61,947 bases of DNA from Lachnospiraceae bacterium UBA7784 (GCA_002480925.1 DLDA01000010.1:3872-65818); one strand, 5' to 3'; positions 23,948 through 34,729 are shown, counted from the first letter of the stretch. Translations and numbers: made by a program. The notes: generated by a model not told the origin, from the sequence alone.

Positions 23948-25189
23948 ATGACAGTAGAAGAAATTTGCCGAAGGGCATATGAGAACAAATATCTGACAGC
24001 AAGGCTTACTACAGACCAGAAGAACAGCCTTATCTGCGCTGCCGCTTGTGACCTGGTAAAGAGGACAGACTCTATCCTGTCTGCTAATCAGGAGGATATG
24101 AAGCGGGGACGTGAGAATGGAATGGCCCCTGGACTTCTCGACAGGCTTTGTCTCTCAGAGCAGAGGATAGAGCAGATAGCGGATGGTATGAGACAGGTCG
24201 CTTCCCTTCCGGATCCGGTAGGAGAGGTCACTAAGATGTGGAAGAGGCCTAATGGTCTTGTCATAGGTCAAAAAAAGGTTCCAATCGGGGTCATAGGCGT
24301 GATCTATGAGGCAAGGCCTAATGTGACTGCTGATGTATTCTCACTCTGCTTCAAGACAGGAAATACGGTTATCCTTCGTGGGGGTTCGGCTGCGGCCTCG
24401 ACAAATCTGGCAATAGTTGATTCCCTTCACAGCTCGCTTGAGGCAGCAGGCCTTCCTGCTGATTCAGTCCTTTATATAGAGGATCTATCGCACGAGGCTG
24501 TAGGGACCTTTATGAAGATGGATAGGTATGTGGACCTGCTGATACCTAGAGGCGGAGCCGGTCTTATTAGAAATGTCGTCGAAAATTCTACAATACCTGT
24601 CATAGAAACCGGCACAGGAAACTGTCATATTTATGTGGACCAGTATGCCGATATAGATATGGCTCTTAGGATCACAGACAATGCAAAGACACAGAGGATA
24701 GGAGTCTGCAATGCGGCTGAATCCCTTGTGGTGCATGAAAAGATAGCCCCTGAGTTTTTGCCGAGGCTTTCAGAGCTCTTCAAGGGAAGAGTATCACTTT
24801 TTGCCGACCAGAAGGCGAGAAAGTATCTTGTTGATTCCTATGAGGCCACAGATCAGGACTTCGGGAGGGAATACTTAGACTACAAGATGTCGGTAAAGAC
24901 TGTAAAGGATATAGATCAGGCCATAAGCCATATCAATCATTACAATACAGGACATTCTGAGTCTATAATAACAGACAGCTATGAAAACGCACAGAAATTC
25001 CTTGACGAGGTAGATGCAGCCTGCGTCTATGTCAACGCCTCGACAAGGTTTACGGATGGAAACGAATTCGGCTTTGGAGCCGAGATAGGGATAAGCACCC
25101 AGAAGCTTCATGCCAGAGGCCCTATGGGACTTGATGCCCTTTTATCTTCTAAGTATATAATTTATGGAAATGGACAGATCAGAGAATAA
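23948..25189 (+). CDS. proA: Gamma-glutamyl phosphate reductase
   Basis: 413 residues, normal ProA length, aldehyde-dehydrogenase fold. Family segments include [15 protein letters not shown] near 112-126, LRGGSAA near 139, and the catalytic Cys in [10 protein letters not shown] near 254. It reduces gamma-glutamyl phosphate to glutamate semialdehyde for proline synthesis. The kinase gene proB, usually adjacent, is not in the window. AGGAG lies seven bases before the ATG. The 3' end overlaps miaB. Confidence 0.95.
   Translation: MTVEEICRRAYENKYLTARLTTDQKNSLICAAACDLVKRTDSILSANQEDMKRGRENGMAPGLLDRLCLSEQRIEQIADGMRQVASLPDPVGEVTKMWKRPNGLVIGQKKVPIGVIGVIYEARPNVTADVFSLCFKTGNTVILRGGSAAASTNLAIVDSLHSSLEAAGLPADSVLYIEDLSHEAVGTFMKMDRYVDLLIPRGGAGLIRNVVENSTIPVIETGTGNCHIYVDQYADIDMALRITDNAKTQRIGVCNAAESLVVHEKIAPEFLPRLSELFKGRVSLFADQKARKYLVDSYEATDQDFGREYLDYKMSVKTVKDIDQAISHINHYNTGHSESIITDSYENAQKFLDEVDAACVYVNASTRFTDGNEFGFGAEIGISTQKLHARGPMGLDALLSSKYIIYGNGQIRE
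25131..25161 (+). promoter_or_regulatory. Possible promoter inside the end of proA
   Basis: A perfect TATAAT at 25156-25161 with TTGATG at a long 19-base spacing. If used, transcription would begin near 25168, next to the second ATG of miaB at 25170. Weak as a whole. Confidence 0.3.
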
Positions 25190-26633
25190 TTATTATTACA
25201 ATGGAAGCCTGTCAGCGGCAGAGAGCGATGTACCTCTCACTGAGCCGGAAAGACAGTACTTCTTCATGGACAAGGTTAAGAAAATAGTAGAAAATAAGGT
25301 AAGAGACCTGGGAAGGCCTCTTACTTTTCATGTGACGACCTTCGGCTGCCAGATGAATGCCAGGGATTCCGAAAAGCTCAGAGGTATCCTTTTAAGGTGC
25401 GGATACGAGGAAAGCGAAGACGAGGATTGCGATCTGGTGCTCTATAATACCTGTACAGTCAGGGAGAATGCTGACAATAAGGTATTCGGAAGACTAGGCG
25501 TTCTATATGGTTATAAGAAAAAGAATCCTGAGATGCTTATAGGGCTCTGTGGCTGTATGGCTCAGGAGGAGGTAGTCACAGACAGGATAAGGAAGAGCTA
25601 TCCTTATGTGGACATGGTCTTCGGGACTCATAATGTATATATGCTTGCAGAGATACTCTATCAGAGATTTGATGAGAATAAGCATATAGTAGATGTCAGG
25701 GAAAGCGCCGACAGGATAGTTGAGAATCTTCCTCTCGAAAGAAAGTATTTCTTCAAATCCGGCGTAAATGTGACTTTCGGCTGTGATAATTTCTGTAGCT
25801 ACTGCATAGTACCATATGTGAGGGGCAGGGAGAGGAGCCGGAGACCATCTGACATAATAGATGAGATAAAGCGTCTGGCCGCTGACGGAGTCATAGAGGT
25901 CATGCTTCTGGGACAGAATGTCAATTCCTATGGTAAGGGACTTGAGGAAAAGACAAGTTTTGCAGACCTTCTGCGTCAGGTAAACGAGATAGACGGTATT
26001 GAGAGGATACGTTTCATGACATCCCATCCCAAGGATCTGTCGGATGATCTGATAAGAGCAATGGCAGAGTGCGATAAGGTCTGTCCTCACCTCCATCTGC
26101 CCCTTCAGTCTGGAAGTGACCGTATACTTGCTGATATGAACAGGCATTATACAAAGGAGAAGTATCTGTCACTGGTTGATAAGATAAGAAATGCCATTCC
26201 TGACATAGCACTTACTACAGATATCATAGTAGGCTATCCGGGAGAAAGCGAGCAGGACTTCATAGAGACTCTTGATGTCGTAGACCGTGTGAAATTTGAT
26301 TCGGCCTTTACCTTTATTTACTCCAAAAGGACAGGTACGCCGGCAGCAAGGCGGAGTGACCAGGTGCCGGAGGAAGTGATAAAGGACCGCTTCGACCGGC
26401 TTCTTACAAGGGTAAGAGCTGATGGAGAAAAGAAAGCCATGGCGCTTACAGGAAAGACTCTGCCGGTCCTAGTAGAGGAGGTAAACAAGCAGGATGAGCA
26501 TCTTGTCAGCGGACGGCTTGCAAACAACAGCGTGGTCCATCTGCCAGGAGATGAATCACTTATAGGTAAGATAATAAATGTAAAGCTTGATAGCTGCAAG
26601 GGATTTTATTATCTGGGAAATATAGCAGAGTAA
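25164..26633 (+). CDS. miaB: tRNA-2-methylthio-N6-dimethylallyladenosine synthase MiaB
   Basis: 489 residues. The N-terminal methylthiotransferase domain has three cluster cysteines (TFGCQMN near 62, NTCTVRE near 97, GLCGCM near 130). The radical-SAM CxxxCxxC appears as GCDNFCSYC near 206, followed by RGRERSR. A TRAM domain closes the protein. It adds a methylthio group to i6A37 of tRNA. No Shine-Dalgarno precedes either ATG (25164 or 25170); the gene overlaps proA by 26 bases. Confidence 0.95.
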   Translation: MEMDRSENNYYYNGSLSAAESDVPLTEPERQYFFMDKVKKIVENKVRDLGRPLTFHVTTFGCQMNARDSEKLRGILLRCGYEESEDEDCDLVLYNTCTVRENADNKVFGRLGVLYGYKKKNPEMLIGLCGCMAQEEVVTDRIRKSYPYVDMVFGTHNVYMLAEILYQRFDENKHIVDVRESADRIVENLPLERKYFFKSGVNVTFGCDNFCSYCIVPYVRGRERSRRPSDIIDEIKRLAADGVIEVMLLGQNVNSYGKGLEEKTSFADLLRQVNEIDGIERIRFMTSHPKDLSDDLIRAMAECDKVCPHLHLPLQSGSDRILADMNRHYTKEKYLSLVDKIRNAIPDIALTTDIIVGYPGESEQDFIETLDVVDRVKFDSAFTFIYSKRTGTPAARRSDQVPEEVIKDRFDRLLTRVRADGEKKAMALTGKTLPVLVEEVNKQDEHLVSGRLANNSVVHLPGDESLIGKIINVKLDSCKGFYYLGNIAE

Positions 26634-26648
26634 GGATGTGGATTACAG

Positions 26649-27260
26649 GTGATTTCATTTATTGATGGATACATAGAAGAGATAAGGGATGGTTCTGTCG
26701 TGATAGAGCATGACGGGATCGGCTTTATGATGGCTATGTCAGGGAACTCCATATCACGCCTGCCGGGCGATCACACAAAGATCAGGATCTATACCCTGCT
26801 AGGTTTCAACGAGAATACAGGCCTTAGTCTCTATGGATTTATAGATAAGCAGGAAAGAGATCTTTTCATAGAGCTAAACAATATATCAAAGGTAGGGCCA
26901 AAGGCTGCAATGGCAGTTCTTTCAGTAATGACCCCGGATGAGCTGAGGCTTTCTGTAATAGCAGGAGATGCCAAGGCTATCTCAAGGGCACCGGGTGTCG
27001 GAGCAAAGATGGCAGAGAGGATCATCCTGGAGCTTAAGGACAGGATCGATGTTTCTGATCTGTCAGAGACAAGCTCTGATACGGCCCAGACAAAGGCTAT
27101 TTCAGGCTCTGCAATAAGAAACGATGTACTTGTCGCGCTTACCGGAATGGGATTTTCAGGCGGAGAGGTCCTTAATGCGATGAAAGGGATAGATGGAGCA
27201 GATGATATGGATCTTGACTCTCTGCTTGGCGAGACATTAAGGATCCTTGGGAGTAAGTGA
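26649..27260 (+). CDS. ruvA: Holliday junction branch migration protein RuvA
   Basis: 203 residues. N-terminal OB domain ([12 protein letters not shown], with GFMMAMS), two helix-hairpin-helix motifs including [15 protein letters not shown] near 78 and [19 protein letters not shown] near 113, and a short C-terminal RuvB-binding domain. GTG start after AAGGATGTGG. It forms the tetramer that holds the four-way junction while RuvB drives migration. ruvC is absent here, as expected with RecU elsewhere in the window. Confidence 0.95.
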   Translation: MISFIDGYIEEIRDGSVVIEHDGIGFMMAMSGNSISRLPGDHTKIRIYTLLGFNENTGLSLYGFIDKQERDLFIELNNISKVGPKAAMAVLSVMTPDELRLSVIAGDAKAISRAPGVGAKMAERIILELKDRIDVSDLSETSSDTAQTKAISGSAIRNDVLVALTGMGFSGGEVLNAMKGIDGADDMDLDSLLGETLRILGSK

Positions 27261-28258
27261 TGGAAAGAAGAGTTATCACAACTGAAAGACAGGCTGAGGA
27301 TATTAAGCCCGAGAATTCCCTAAGGCCCTTATATCTTTCTGAATATATAGGACAGTCAAAGATCAAGAAGACCCTTGAGATATATCTTAAGGCGGCTCGT
27401 GACAGAGGTGAGCCGCTTGATCATGTGCTCTTTTTCGGGCCGCCGGGACTTGGAAAGACTACGCTTTCAGGCATAATAGCAAATGAGATGGGAGTACATA
27501 TGAAGATCACATCCGGGCCAGCGATAGCGACTCCGGGTGATATGGCTGCTATAATAATGGGCCTTAAGGAAAATGATGTCCTCTTTATCGATGAGATCCA
27601 TCGCCTGAACAGACAGGTCGAGGAGGTGCTGTATCCTGCAATGGAGGACTTTGCTATAGATATAATGATAGGAAAGGGCCCGAGTGCAAAGTCTACCCGT
27701 ATCAGCCTTCCGAGATTTACTCTTGTCGGAGCCACGACAAGGGCAGGACTTTTGTCCGCTCCATTAAGGGACAGGTTCGGAGTCATATTCCATATGGAGT
27801 ATTATAGTCCGGATGAGCTTAAGGCAATAATCCTGGCCTCAGCAAGAAAGCTTGACGTGGAAATAGACGAAAAGGGAGCTCTTGAGATGGCAAAGAGATC
27901 AAGAGGCACACCGCGACTTGCCAACCGGCTTTTGAGAAGGGTCCGTGATATAGCCCAGGTGAGGTTTGACGGAGCCATAACCGAGGAGGTTGCCTCAAAA
28001 AGTCTTGATCTTTTAGATGTGGATTCACTAGGACTTGACAAGACTGACCGGAAGATCCTTCTGGCGATACGTGATACATTCGACGGAGGCCCGGTCGGTA
28101 TAGACACCCTGGCTGCCTATGTCGGAGAGGACAGGGGTACTATTGAGGATGTGACAGAGCCATATCTGGTCCAGAGCGGACTTATAGTTCGTACACCAAA
28201 GGGCAGGGTGCTTACCGACAAGGCAATAAAGCATCTGGGCAAAATTTGCAGCTTGTAA
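27260..28258 (+). CDS. ruvB: Holliday junction helicase RuvB
   Basis: 332 residues. Walker [11 protein letters not shown] near 58, Walker [10 protein letters not shown] near 108, sensor ATTRAGLLS near 158, arginine finger region LRDRFG and a C-terminal winged helix ([12 protein letters not shown]). The ATG shares one base with the ruvA stop (TGATG). AAA+ motor of the RuvAB branch migration complex. The TAA stop lies inside the -35 box of the next promoter. Confidence 0.97.
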   Translation: MERRVITTERQAEDIKPENSLRPLYLSEYIGQSKIKKTLEIYLKAARDRGEPLDHVLFFGPPGLGKTTLSGIIANEMGVHMKITSGPAIATPGDMAAIIMGLKENDVLFIDEIHRLNRQVEEVLYPAMEDFAIDIMIGKGPSAKSTRISLPRFTLVGATTRAGLLSAPLRDRFGVIFHMEYYSPDELKAIILASARKLDVEIDEKGALEMAKRSRGTPRLANRLLRRVRDIAQVRFDGAITEEVASKSLDLLDVDSLGLDKTDRKILLAIRDTFDGGPVGIDTLAAYVGEDRGTIEDVTEPYLVQSGLIVRTPKGRVLTDKAIKHLGKICSL

Positions 28259-28281
28259 TATTCCTGAAATATCTTTATAAT
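28253..28281 (+). promoter_or_regulatory. Sigma-A type promoter for the zapA-rodA-pbp run
   Basis: TTGTAA, 17-base spacer, perfect TATAAT. The last three bases of the -35 are the ruvB stop codon. Confidence 0.65.
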
Positions 28282-28319
28282 AAAAGAGATATTATTTTTA
28301 TCTGTGAAGGAGACAGTGG

Positions 28320-28778
28320 ATGTCTGCGAAAAAGAGTACGACAGTAGTGATAGGCGGCAGGGTATATACATTAAGCGGATTTGAGGATGAGGAATATCTT
28401 CAGAGGGTTGCCACCTATATCAATAATAAAATAGATGAATTCACAAAGGTGGACTCATACAGGAAGGCAAATGCTGATCAGAGAGCCATGGTACTTGAGC
28501 TCAATATTGCCGATGATTATTTCAAGATGAAGGAGAAGGCTACCGATCTTGAAACGCAGCTTTCACAGAAGGATAAGGAATTATATGATCTGAAACATCA
28601 GCTTATCACCAACCAGGTCGATAAGGAGGACTTATCGGAAAGAGAAGAGGCTTTAAAGAAGGAAAATGAGGAGCTTAAGGCCATAAAGGAAAAGCTTGAG
28701 AGCTCACTTGCCGATGCACTCCTAGGTCCGGCCTCGGATGATCAGGATGAAGAGAAGACGAACGAAAAGAAAAAGTGA
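28320..28778 (+). CDS. zapA: Cell division protein ZapA
   Basis: 152 residues. The N-terminal ZapA domain is clear: VVIGGRVYTLSGFEDEEYLQ near 9-28, then VATYINNKIDEF. A long coiled coil follows (about 65-130, with repeated E/K and L spacing) and an acidic/lysine tail. ZapA crosslinks FtsZ filaments at mid-cell. The coiled coil is longer than in the shorter bacillar ZapA. AAGGAGA precedes the ATG. It leads a run with cell wall synthesis genes. Confidence 0.9.
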   Translation: MSAKKSTTVVIGGRVYTLSGFEDEEYLQRVATYINNKIDEFTKVDSYRKANADQRAMVLELNIADDYFKMKEKATDLETQLSQKDKELYDLKHQLITNQVDKEDLSEREEALKKENEELKAIKEKLESSLADALLGPASDDQDEEKTNEKKK

Positions 28779-28780
28779 TC

Positions 28781-30880
28781 ATGGACAGACAGCTTGAGGT
28801 ACTGGCCCCGGCAGGGGATCTTGAAATCCTGAAGACAGCGGTTCTATCCGGTGCTACAGGGGTATATTTTGGTGGAGAGGAATTCGGGGCAAGGGCATAT
28901 GCCACGAATTATTCATTTAAAGAGGCCTGCGCCGGGATTGATTTTGCTCATAAGAGAGGCGCAAGGACTTATCTTACTGTAAACACATTACTTAAAAGCA
29001 TCGAAATAGAAAAAAAGGTTTATTCCTATCTTAAGGATTATTATAATGCGGGAATCGATGCGGTTCTGGTACAGGATATAGGACTTATGCAGCTTGTCCG
29101 CGAATATTTCCCTGAACTCCATCTTCATATTTCCACCCAGGCCAATGTGACATCTGAATATGGCGCAGCCTTTTTCAAGGAGCTGGGAGCAAAAAGAGTC
29201 GTTTTAGCAAGAGAGCTTTCGCTTAAGGAGATAGAAAGGATCCATAAGGCCGTAGATATAGAGCTTGAATGTTTTGCACATGGAGCCCTCTGCGTCTCCT
29301 ATTCCGGACAGTGCCTTATGAGCTCGATGATAGGCGGCAGAAGCGGCAACAGGGGAAGATGCGCCCAGCCATGCAGGAAGTGCTACAGACTTCTGGATCA
29401 GAAGGGCGATCGGATAAGGCTTCCGGGCAGATATCCTCTTTCGATGAAGGATCTGATAACAATAGATCATGTGGCAGAGCTTTACAGGGCAGGCTGCTCA
29501 TCTCTTAAGATAGAGGGCAGGATGAAGTCAAAGGAGTATGTGGCAAGAGTTGTAGCATCCTACAGATTGGCGGCAGATGCTGCTATGAGCGGACAGCCGC
29601 TTTTGGCTGGGGAGTCAGAGGCTCTTTATAATAAAGCAATAGAGGCGGGGAGCCGGGCAGGAGGATGCGACGGATATTTAAGCAGGCGTAACGGACCTGA
29701 GATGATATCATTTGCCAATTCATCGTTTTCATCTGACGGTCCTGCCGCTGTTTCTATCGCTTTAAATAAAACAAGAGCAAAGGCCTTTCTTCATGCTAAG
29801 GTCGGAGAAGACATTTCTCTTGAGCTTTCGGATCAGAAGCATACAGTAAGGGCTTTTGGACCAGTCATAGAGAAGGCAAGAAAGGAAGCCGATATCTCAG
29901 ATGAGATAAGAGAAAAGATCCGCCGGAGCGGAGATGATCGTATTGAGATCACTGATGTCGGGCTTGATATAGACAGGGATGCCTTTATTCCGGTAAGTCT
30001 TGTTAAAAGGCTGAGAAGAGAGGCAGTGGATAAGCTTCTTGGAGGACTCGTGCAGAGTAGAAATGAGCCGCTTCCATTCAAGCCAATGGCAGAAAAGAGA
30101 AGAAGGATAAGGGGTAGCAGACGCCTTCTGGTAAGCTGCCTCAGTAAGGAGCAGCTTCTCTCAGCTGGCCGTATACTTTCAGATGATGATATTATAGCCC
30201 TTGACTATGACCTGTACAGCAGGATGGATATGTCTGTGATAAGGGGCATAGGGGCGGCTAAGTATCTTTGCCTTCCGCATATATTAAGATCCGATAAGCT
30301 CCCTCAGATAGATGACGGCATTTTTGACGGACTGATCGTCTCATCCTTTGATGAAATGCAGTATGCTTCTTACAATTTCCCTGATCTGCCCATGATCCTG
30401 GATCAGAGAGTCTATTCCTGGTCTGACAGGAGCAGGAGTTTTCTTTTGTCAAAGGGAGCAGCCTTTCTTACGGCGCCATACGAACTTAACGAAAAGGAAC
30501 TGTCTCATCTCGACAACAGCAGTTCTTTTATCACTGTATACGGCAGAACTCCCGTTATGTATACGGCGACCTGTCAGCATAAGAACAGCAGGGGCTGTGA
30601 CAGGAGACAGGAGGAGCTCTATCTTTTGGATGAAAGGAAGAGCAGCTTTCTTTGCCTTAATTTCTGCAGCAGCTGTACAAATGTGATCTATAACAGCCTG
30701 CCGACCTCGCTTTTACCCTTCCTTGACAGACTTTGGGAAATGGGCTTTGCAGGCGTCAGGGTTGATCTTACTGTAGAAAATGAAAAGGAGACAGTAAGGA
30801 TCCTTCAAATGATAAAAAACAACAAGTGTGAGGGTGTCTGCCAGGCGACTCGCGGACATTTTCACAGAGGAGTGTCATAG
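28781..30880 (+). CDS. U32 family peptidase with C-terminal DUF3656-like region
   Basis: About 699 residues. N-terminal U32 barrel begins ELVAPAGD-like (LEVLAPAGDLEIL); cysteine-bearing segment ALCVSYSGQCLMSS then RGRCAQPCRKC near 195-206 matches the metal/Fe-S ligands of the family. The second half carries further cysteines (FLCLNFCSSC near 626). Relatives RlhA and TrhP act in RNA hydroxylation, so a role in rRNA or tRNA modification is more likely than proteolysis (inference). ATG chosen; an in-frame GTG overlaps the zapA stop six bases upstream. Confidence 0.85.
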   Translation: MDRQLEVLAPAGDLEILKTAVLSGATGVYFGGEEFGARAYATNYSFKEACAGIDFAHKRGARTYLTVNTLLKSIEIEKKVYSYLKDYYNAGIDAVLVQDIGLMQLVREYFPELHLHISTQANVTSEYGAAFFKELGAKRVVLARELSLKEIERIHKAVDIELECFAHGALCVSYSGQCLMSSMIGGRSGNRGRCAQPCRKCYRLLDQKGDRIRLPGRYPLSMKDLITIDHVAELYRAGCSSLKIEGRMKSKEYVARVVASYRLAADAAMSGQPLLAGESEALYNKAIEAGSRAGGCDGYLSRRNGPEMISFANSSFSSDGPAAVSIALNKTRAKAFLHAKVGEDISLELSDQKHTVRAFGPVIEKARKEADISDEIREKIRRSGDDRIEITDVGLDIDRDAFIPVSLVKRLRREAVDKLLGGLVQSRNEPLPFKPMAEKRRRIRGSRRLLVSCLSKEQLLSAGRILSDDDIIALDYDLYSRMDMSVIRGIGAAKYLCLPHILRSDKLPQIDDGIFDGLIVSSFDEMQYASYNFPDLPMILDQRVYSWSDRSRSFLLSKGAAFLTAPYELNEKELSHLDNSSSFITVYGRTPVMYTATCQHKNSRGCDRRQEELYLLDERKSSFLCLNFCSSCTNVIYNSLPTSLLPFLDRLWEMGFAGVRVDLTVENEKETVRILQMIKNNKCEGVCQATRGHFHRGVS

Positions 30881-32247
30881 TGATTCATCTGATTACCGAG
30901 GTCTCGAGACTGACCTTTATCATCATATTCGCTATATTTACCTATGACTGCTTTGCGGCTCTTCGAGTAGAGAGGCATGGAAGAGATTCGAAAAGGCTCT
31001 ACAGGAGACAGACCGCCATGATTTATCTTTTCCTGATAAACGGAAACCTGCTCCTGTTTCTCAATACAAATGAGCCGAAGATATTTGTCATGATGGCAGC
31101 CGAGATAGTCTTTACGGCGATCGCCATGATAATCTACAAGAAGATCTATGAGAGCGCGAGCAAGGCAGTGGTAAACAATATGTGTATGCTGCTCTCTATA
31201 GGCTTTATCATGCTTACAAGGCTTGATCAGTCAAAGGCCCTAAGGCAGCTGCTCTTTGCCTGCCTTGCCCTTATAATAACATGCTTCATACCTCTCTTTC
31301 TAGGGAATGTAAGGCTTATAAAGAGCCTTAAGCTGTTTTATATAGGGGCAGGGATCCTTCTTCTTGGAATAGTGGCTGTGATAGGAAAGACTACCTATGG
31401 CTCAAAGATCAATATAAGCATAGGGGGGATAGCTATCCAGCCATCAGAGTTTGTAAAGGTCCTTATGGTGCTTTTCATAGCCTGTATGCTTTATCAGGAT
31501 TCGTCATGGAAGCAGGTAATGAAGACCCTGCTTCTCTGCTGCATTCTGATCCTGATACTTGCCATATCAAAGGATCTGGGAAACGCTATGATATTTTTCC
31601 TTACTATGATAGTTATGATCTATGCCGCCTCCCAGAATGCCTTATATATGCTGTCGGGGGCCGGCCTTTTTGCAGTGGCGTCTGTTATAGGATATTACGC
31701 CTTTTCCCATGTGAGGGTAAGGGTACTTGCCTGGAAGGACCCTCTTTCAGTGGTAAACGGAGCCGGCTATCAGATCAGTCAGTCCCTGTTCGCCATTGGT
31801 ACAGGCGGATGGTTCGGAGCAGGTCTCTATCAGGGAATGCCAAAGAGGATACCGGTTGTCACTACGGATTTTATCTTTTCGGCGATCTCGGAGGAGCTCG
31901 GAGGGCTTTTCGCACTCTGCCTTATCTTTATCTGTATAGCTAATTTCCTTATGTTCTTTAATATAGCACTTACTATAAAGAACAGATTCTACAAGATAAT
32001 CGCCATAGGCTTAGGGGCGCTTTATGCCTCACAGGTATTTACGACCCTGGGTGGAGTCACGAAATTCATTCCGTCAACAGGAGTCACGCTTCCTCTTGTT
32101 AGCTATGGAGGAAGCTCGCTTCTTGCGACAATGCTTATCTTTGCAATGATAGAAGGACTATATGAATACAGAGGAGAAAAGGAAGATATAAATGAGTCAG
32201 AAACGAGATACGAGGAGAAGAAGAGAGCAGGAGGAGCCAGACAATAA
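30880..32247 (+). CDS. SEDS family peptidoglycan glycosyltransferase (FtsW/RodA/SpoVE)
   Basis: 455 residues, about ten to twelve helices. SEDS signatures: GGIAIQPSEFVKVL near 185-198, DLGNAMIFF near 232, RIPVVTTDFIFSAISEELGG near 324-343 and GVTLPLVSYGGSS near 405. It polymerises glycan strands from lipid II. GTG start sharing one base with the U32 stop, after GAGGAG. The next gene is a class B PBP overlapping by 56 bases, giving the usual SEDS-bPBP pair. Whether it is the elongation, division or sporulation member cannot be told from the sequence. Confidence 0.92.
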   Translation: MIHLITEVSRLTFIIIFAIFTYDCFAALRVERHGRDSKRLYRRQTAMIYLFLINGNLLLFLNTNEPKIFVMMAAEIVFTAIAMIIYKKIYESASKAVVNNMCMLLSIGFIMLTRLDQSKALRQLLFACLALIITCFIPLFLGNVRLIKSLKLFYIGAGILLLGIVAVIGKTTYGSKINISIGGIAIQPSEFVKVLMVLFIACMLYQDSSWKQVMKTLLLCCILILILAISKDLGNAMIFFLTMIVMIYAASQNALYMLSGAGLFAVASVIGYYAFSHVRVRVLAWKDPLSVVNGAGYQISQSLFAIGTGGWFGAGLYQGMPKRIPVVTTDFIFSAISEELGGLFALCLIFICIANFLMFFNIALTIKNRFYKIIAIGLGALYASQVFTTLGGVTKFIPSTGVTLPLVSYGGSSLLATMLIFAMIEGLYEYRGEKEDINESETRYEEKKRAGGARQ

Positions 32248-33643
32248 AAGGCATTCTCTGAATACAGAGGCAGGTATAGCAGCCTATATGTTTCTTATCC
32301 TTTTCCTTTTGCTTGTAGGATATTTCATATATTTCATGGCCTTTAAGAGTGAGGATTTCATCAATAACCCTGCAAACCCAAGAGTCAAGGGCTTTGAAAA
32401 GCTTGTGGTAAGAGGTGAGATAAAGGCAAATGATGGGACAGTTCTTGCCCGTACCATCACAAGAAACGGCAAGGAAGTAAGAGAGTATCCAAAGGGCAGG
32501 GAATATGCCCATGTGGTAGGCTTCAATTCGAATGGCATGAGCGGCATAGAATCGGATAAGAGCTTCTATATGCTAAGATCCCATGCCTTTATCCTTGAGA
32601 GGATAATGAATGATCTGAAGGAACAGAAAAATCCCGGGGACAATATAGTAACGACCCTGGACAGCCGGCTCCAGCAGAGTGCCTATTACGGAATGGGAAG
32701 CTACAAGGGAGCCTGCGTCGCGATAGATGCGGATACTGGAGCTATCCTTGCCATGGTATCTAAGCCGGATTTCGATCCGAATACAGTTGATCAGGAATGG
32801 AAGAGTCTCTCTAAGAGCGAGGATTCGGTTCTTTTGAACAGGGCCAGTCAGGGACTCTATCCGCCAGGCTCGACCTTTAAGATATTAACGGCACTTTCAT
32901 TTCTTAAAAATGGCGGAAGTCTAAGCGATACCTTCGACTGTAATGGATCATATTCGACCGGAGGATATACTATCCACTGCTACGGTGGTGAGGTCCATGG
33001 CAGACAGACCTTTCTTCAGGCTTTTGGAAACTCCTGTAACGTAGCCTTTTCCCAGGTGGGACTTTCTCTCCCCAAGGGGGCTTTGAAGAGTACAGCAGAT
33101 GAATTCTATTTCAATCAGAAGCTGCCTACGGATATATTAAATGTCAAGCAGAGCAGATTTACTCTTAAGGCATCTGATGACGATGCCCTTGTAATGCAGA
33201 CCGCTATTGGTCAGGGAAATACTCTAGTCACCCCTCTGCATATGGCAATGATCTGCGAGGCGGTCGCAAATGACGGAGTCCTGAAGAAGCCCTATGTCTG
33301 CGACCATATCGAAAACAACAGAGGGAGTCTGGTAAGAGGACATGTAAGCTCAGAACTAAGACTATGCTCTGCCTCGGAGGCAAAGACGCTTAGACGGCTG
33401 ATGAGATACGTAGTGACAAACGGTACAGGAAGGGTTGTAAATTCATCCTCCTATACAGCATATGGAAAGACAGGGACAGCTGAGTTTTCAGAAGACAAGA
33501 GCAAGGCTCATTCCTGGTTCGTTGGCTTTGCAAAAAAGGGAAAGAAAAAGATCGCTGTAGCTGTAATAATGGAAGGTGCAGGCGCCGGTTCCTCCCACGC
33601 TGCTCCTCTTGCAAGAAAAATGTTTGAGACCTATCTTAGATGA
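32192..33643 (+). CDS. Class B penicillin-binding protein (transpeptidase)
   Basis: 483 residues. Basic cytoplasmic N-terminus, one helix near 30-50, a short pedestal, then the transpeptidase domain with SxxK in PPGSTFK near 229, SxN in GNSCN near 280 and KTGT near 427. It cross-links peptide stems and pairs with the preceding SEDS protein. No PASTA domains and a small pedestal, so it is at the short end of its family. The deep overlap with the SEDS gene suggests coupled translation. Confidence 0.93.
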   Translation: MSQKRDTRRRREQEEPDNKRHSLNTEAGIAAYMFLILFLLLVGYFIYFMAFKSEDFINNPANPRVKGFEKLVVRGEIKANDGTVLARTITRNGKEVREYPKGREYAHVVGFNSNGMSGIESDKSFYMLRSHAFILERIMNDLKEQKNPGDNIVTTLDSRLQQSAYYGMGSYKGACVAIDADTGAILAMVSKPDFDPNTVDQEWKSLSKSEDSVLLNRASQGLYPPGSTFKILTALSFLKNGGSLSDTFDCNGSYSTGGYTIHCYGGEVHGRQTFLQAFGNSCNVAFSQVGLSLPKGALKSTADEFYFNQKLPTDILNVKQSRFTLKASDDDALVMQTAIGQGNTLVTPLHMAMICEAVANDGVLKKPYVCDHIENNRGSLVRGHVSSELRLCSASEAKTLRRLMRYVVTNGTGRVVNSSSYTAYGKTGTAEFSEDKSKAHSWFVGFAKKGKKKIAVAVIMEGAGAGSSHAAPLARKMFETYLR

Positions 33644-34242
33644 TAAGAATAATACTAATAATTATAGCTGTAATACTCGCGCTTATTGCCTACTTCCTGT
33701 TTGCACCCTTTGGCTTTTCATTAGTCGGGGATTTCGACAGGAAGACGATAAGGTTTTCGCTTCATGATCCGCTGCGCCTTGTAGACCTTCTGATCGACAC
33801 ATCTGTGGAGGAGAAGATAGATTTACGGATCTTTTATCTGATAAAGCCTCTTGGGCAGAAGAAAAAGCAGGGGACGGATGCAGATAAGAGCAGGCATAAG
33901 GACAAGAAGAAAAGCAGGGGCAAAAGGAAGGGCTCTCTTATGGACTTTGTGAAAAAGAGGCTTTCTCTTATAATAAAGAATGCCTTTTCCTTCCTGGCAA
34001 AATGCCATATACATATAAGGAGTGCTGTGCTTTCATTTTCTGCTGGAGAGCCTGACACTACGGCTCTTATATATGGGGGCCTTGCTTCGCTTCCATTCAT
34101 GTATGGCAGGCAGATCTCGGTTGATGCTGATCTGTTAAGTGACGAGGCATTTATCAGAGGCAGGATTGATGCGGGTGGTTCTATTTTTGTCTGTATTCTG
34201 TTATACTATGTGATAAAGACGATTGCGGCAAAAGGAGACTGA
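33640..34242 (+). CDS. DUF2953 membrane protein (YtfI-like)
   Basis: 200 residues: an N-terminal helix (about 2-22), a beta-rich middle, a very Lys/Ser-rich stretch near 72-103, the DUF2953-like second half (FSFSAGEPDTTALIYGGL is the recognisable part) and a C-terminal hydrophobic helix. In Bacillus the relative YtfI lies next to the spore protein gene ytfJ; the same pair occurs here. Function is not established. The ATG overlaps the PBP stop by four bases. Confidence 0.75.
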   Translation: MIRIILIIIAVILALIAYFLFAPFGFSLVGDFDRKTIRFSLHDPLRLVDLLIDTSVEEKIDLRIFYLIKPLGQKKKQGTDADKSRHKDKKKSRGKRKGSLMDFVKKRLSLIIKNAFSFLAKCHIHIRSAVLSFSAGEPDTTALIYGGLASLPFMYGRQISVDADLLSDEAFIRGRIDAGGSIFVCILLYYVIKTIAAKGD

Positions 34243-34245
34243 TAT

Positions 34246-34683
34246 ATGACAAGAGATACTTTCAACAATACCGTAAGTTCACTGTTTGAGGGGCTTGATA
34301 AGAATTTTTCGACAAAGCAGGTGATCGGCGATCCTGTCGTGGTTGGAGAGACGACTATCATCCCTATAATCGACCTTTCGGTCGGAATGATAAGCGGAGC
34401 CTTCAACGGAGAGAAAAATTCCAACAGTGCCGGAGGAATAGGTGTAAAGGCCCGTCCCCAGTCAGTGCTTGTGATCCGCGGGGATTCTGTCAGACTTATG
34501 GATATAGGTACCAGGACAGGCATGGACAAGCTTCTCGATCTGGTTCCTGATTTTGTGGATATGATAAAGGGAAAGATGGGATCCGGGAAGGCAGACAGAG
34601 AAGAGGAAAAGGAGGCCAGGGAGGCTTGTAAGGAGGAAATCGAGGAAAGGGTAAAAAAGGCTGCTTCAGCTAAAGAAGAGTAA
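34246..34683 (+). CDS. GerW (YtfJ) family spore protein
   Basis: 145 residues. The core TKQVIGDPVVVGETTIIP followed by IDLSVGMISGAF and GIGVKARPQSVLVI is the GerW/YtfJ signature. The tail is rich in Glu/Lys. In Bacillus the protein is needed for lysozyme-responsive germination of some spores. Presence here hints at a spore-forming ancestry, although many non-sporing Lachnospiraceae keep homologues. AAAAGGAG lies before the ATG. It ends this + strand run. Confidence 0.85.
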   Translation: MTRDTFNNTVSSLFEGLDKNFSTKQVIGDPVVVGETTIIPIIDLSVGMISGAFNGEKNSNSAGGIGVKARPQSVLVIRGDSVRLMDIGTRTGMDKLLDLVPDFVDMIKGKMGSGKADREEEKEAREACKEEIEERVKKAASAKEE

Positions 34684-34684
34684 C

Positions 34685-34716
34685 AAAAAAGGAGGTGTCC
34701 ATTGGACAGCTCCTTT
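34685..34716 (-). terminator. Terminator of rpmB, also a hairpin for the opposing ytfJ transcript
   Basis: Stem AAAGGAG-x-TGTCC pairing with GGACA-x-CTCCTTT, one internal mismatch, 3-base loop. Read on the minus strand it is followed by a run of six T, the rpmB direction. On the + strand no T-run follows. Confidence 0.75.
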
Positions 34717-34729
34717 AAGTGGCTCTATA

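Noticed and set aside
25503..26147. 214-codon minus-strand frame inside miaB
   Set aside because: Fully antisense to a clear MiaB with all cluster cysteines; no domain recognised.
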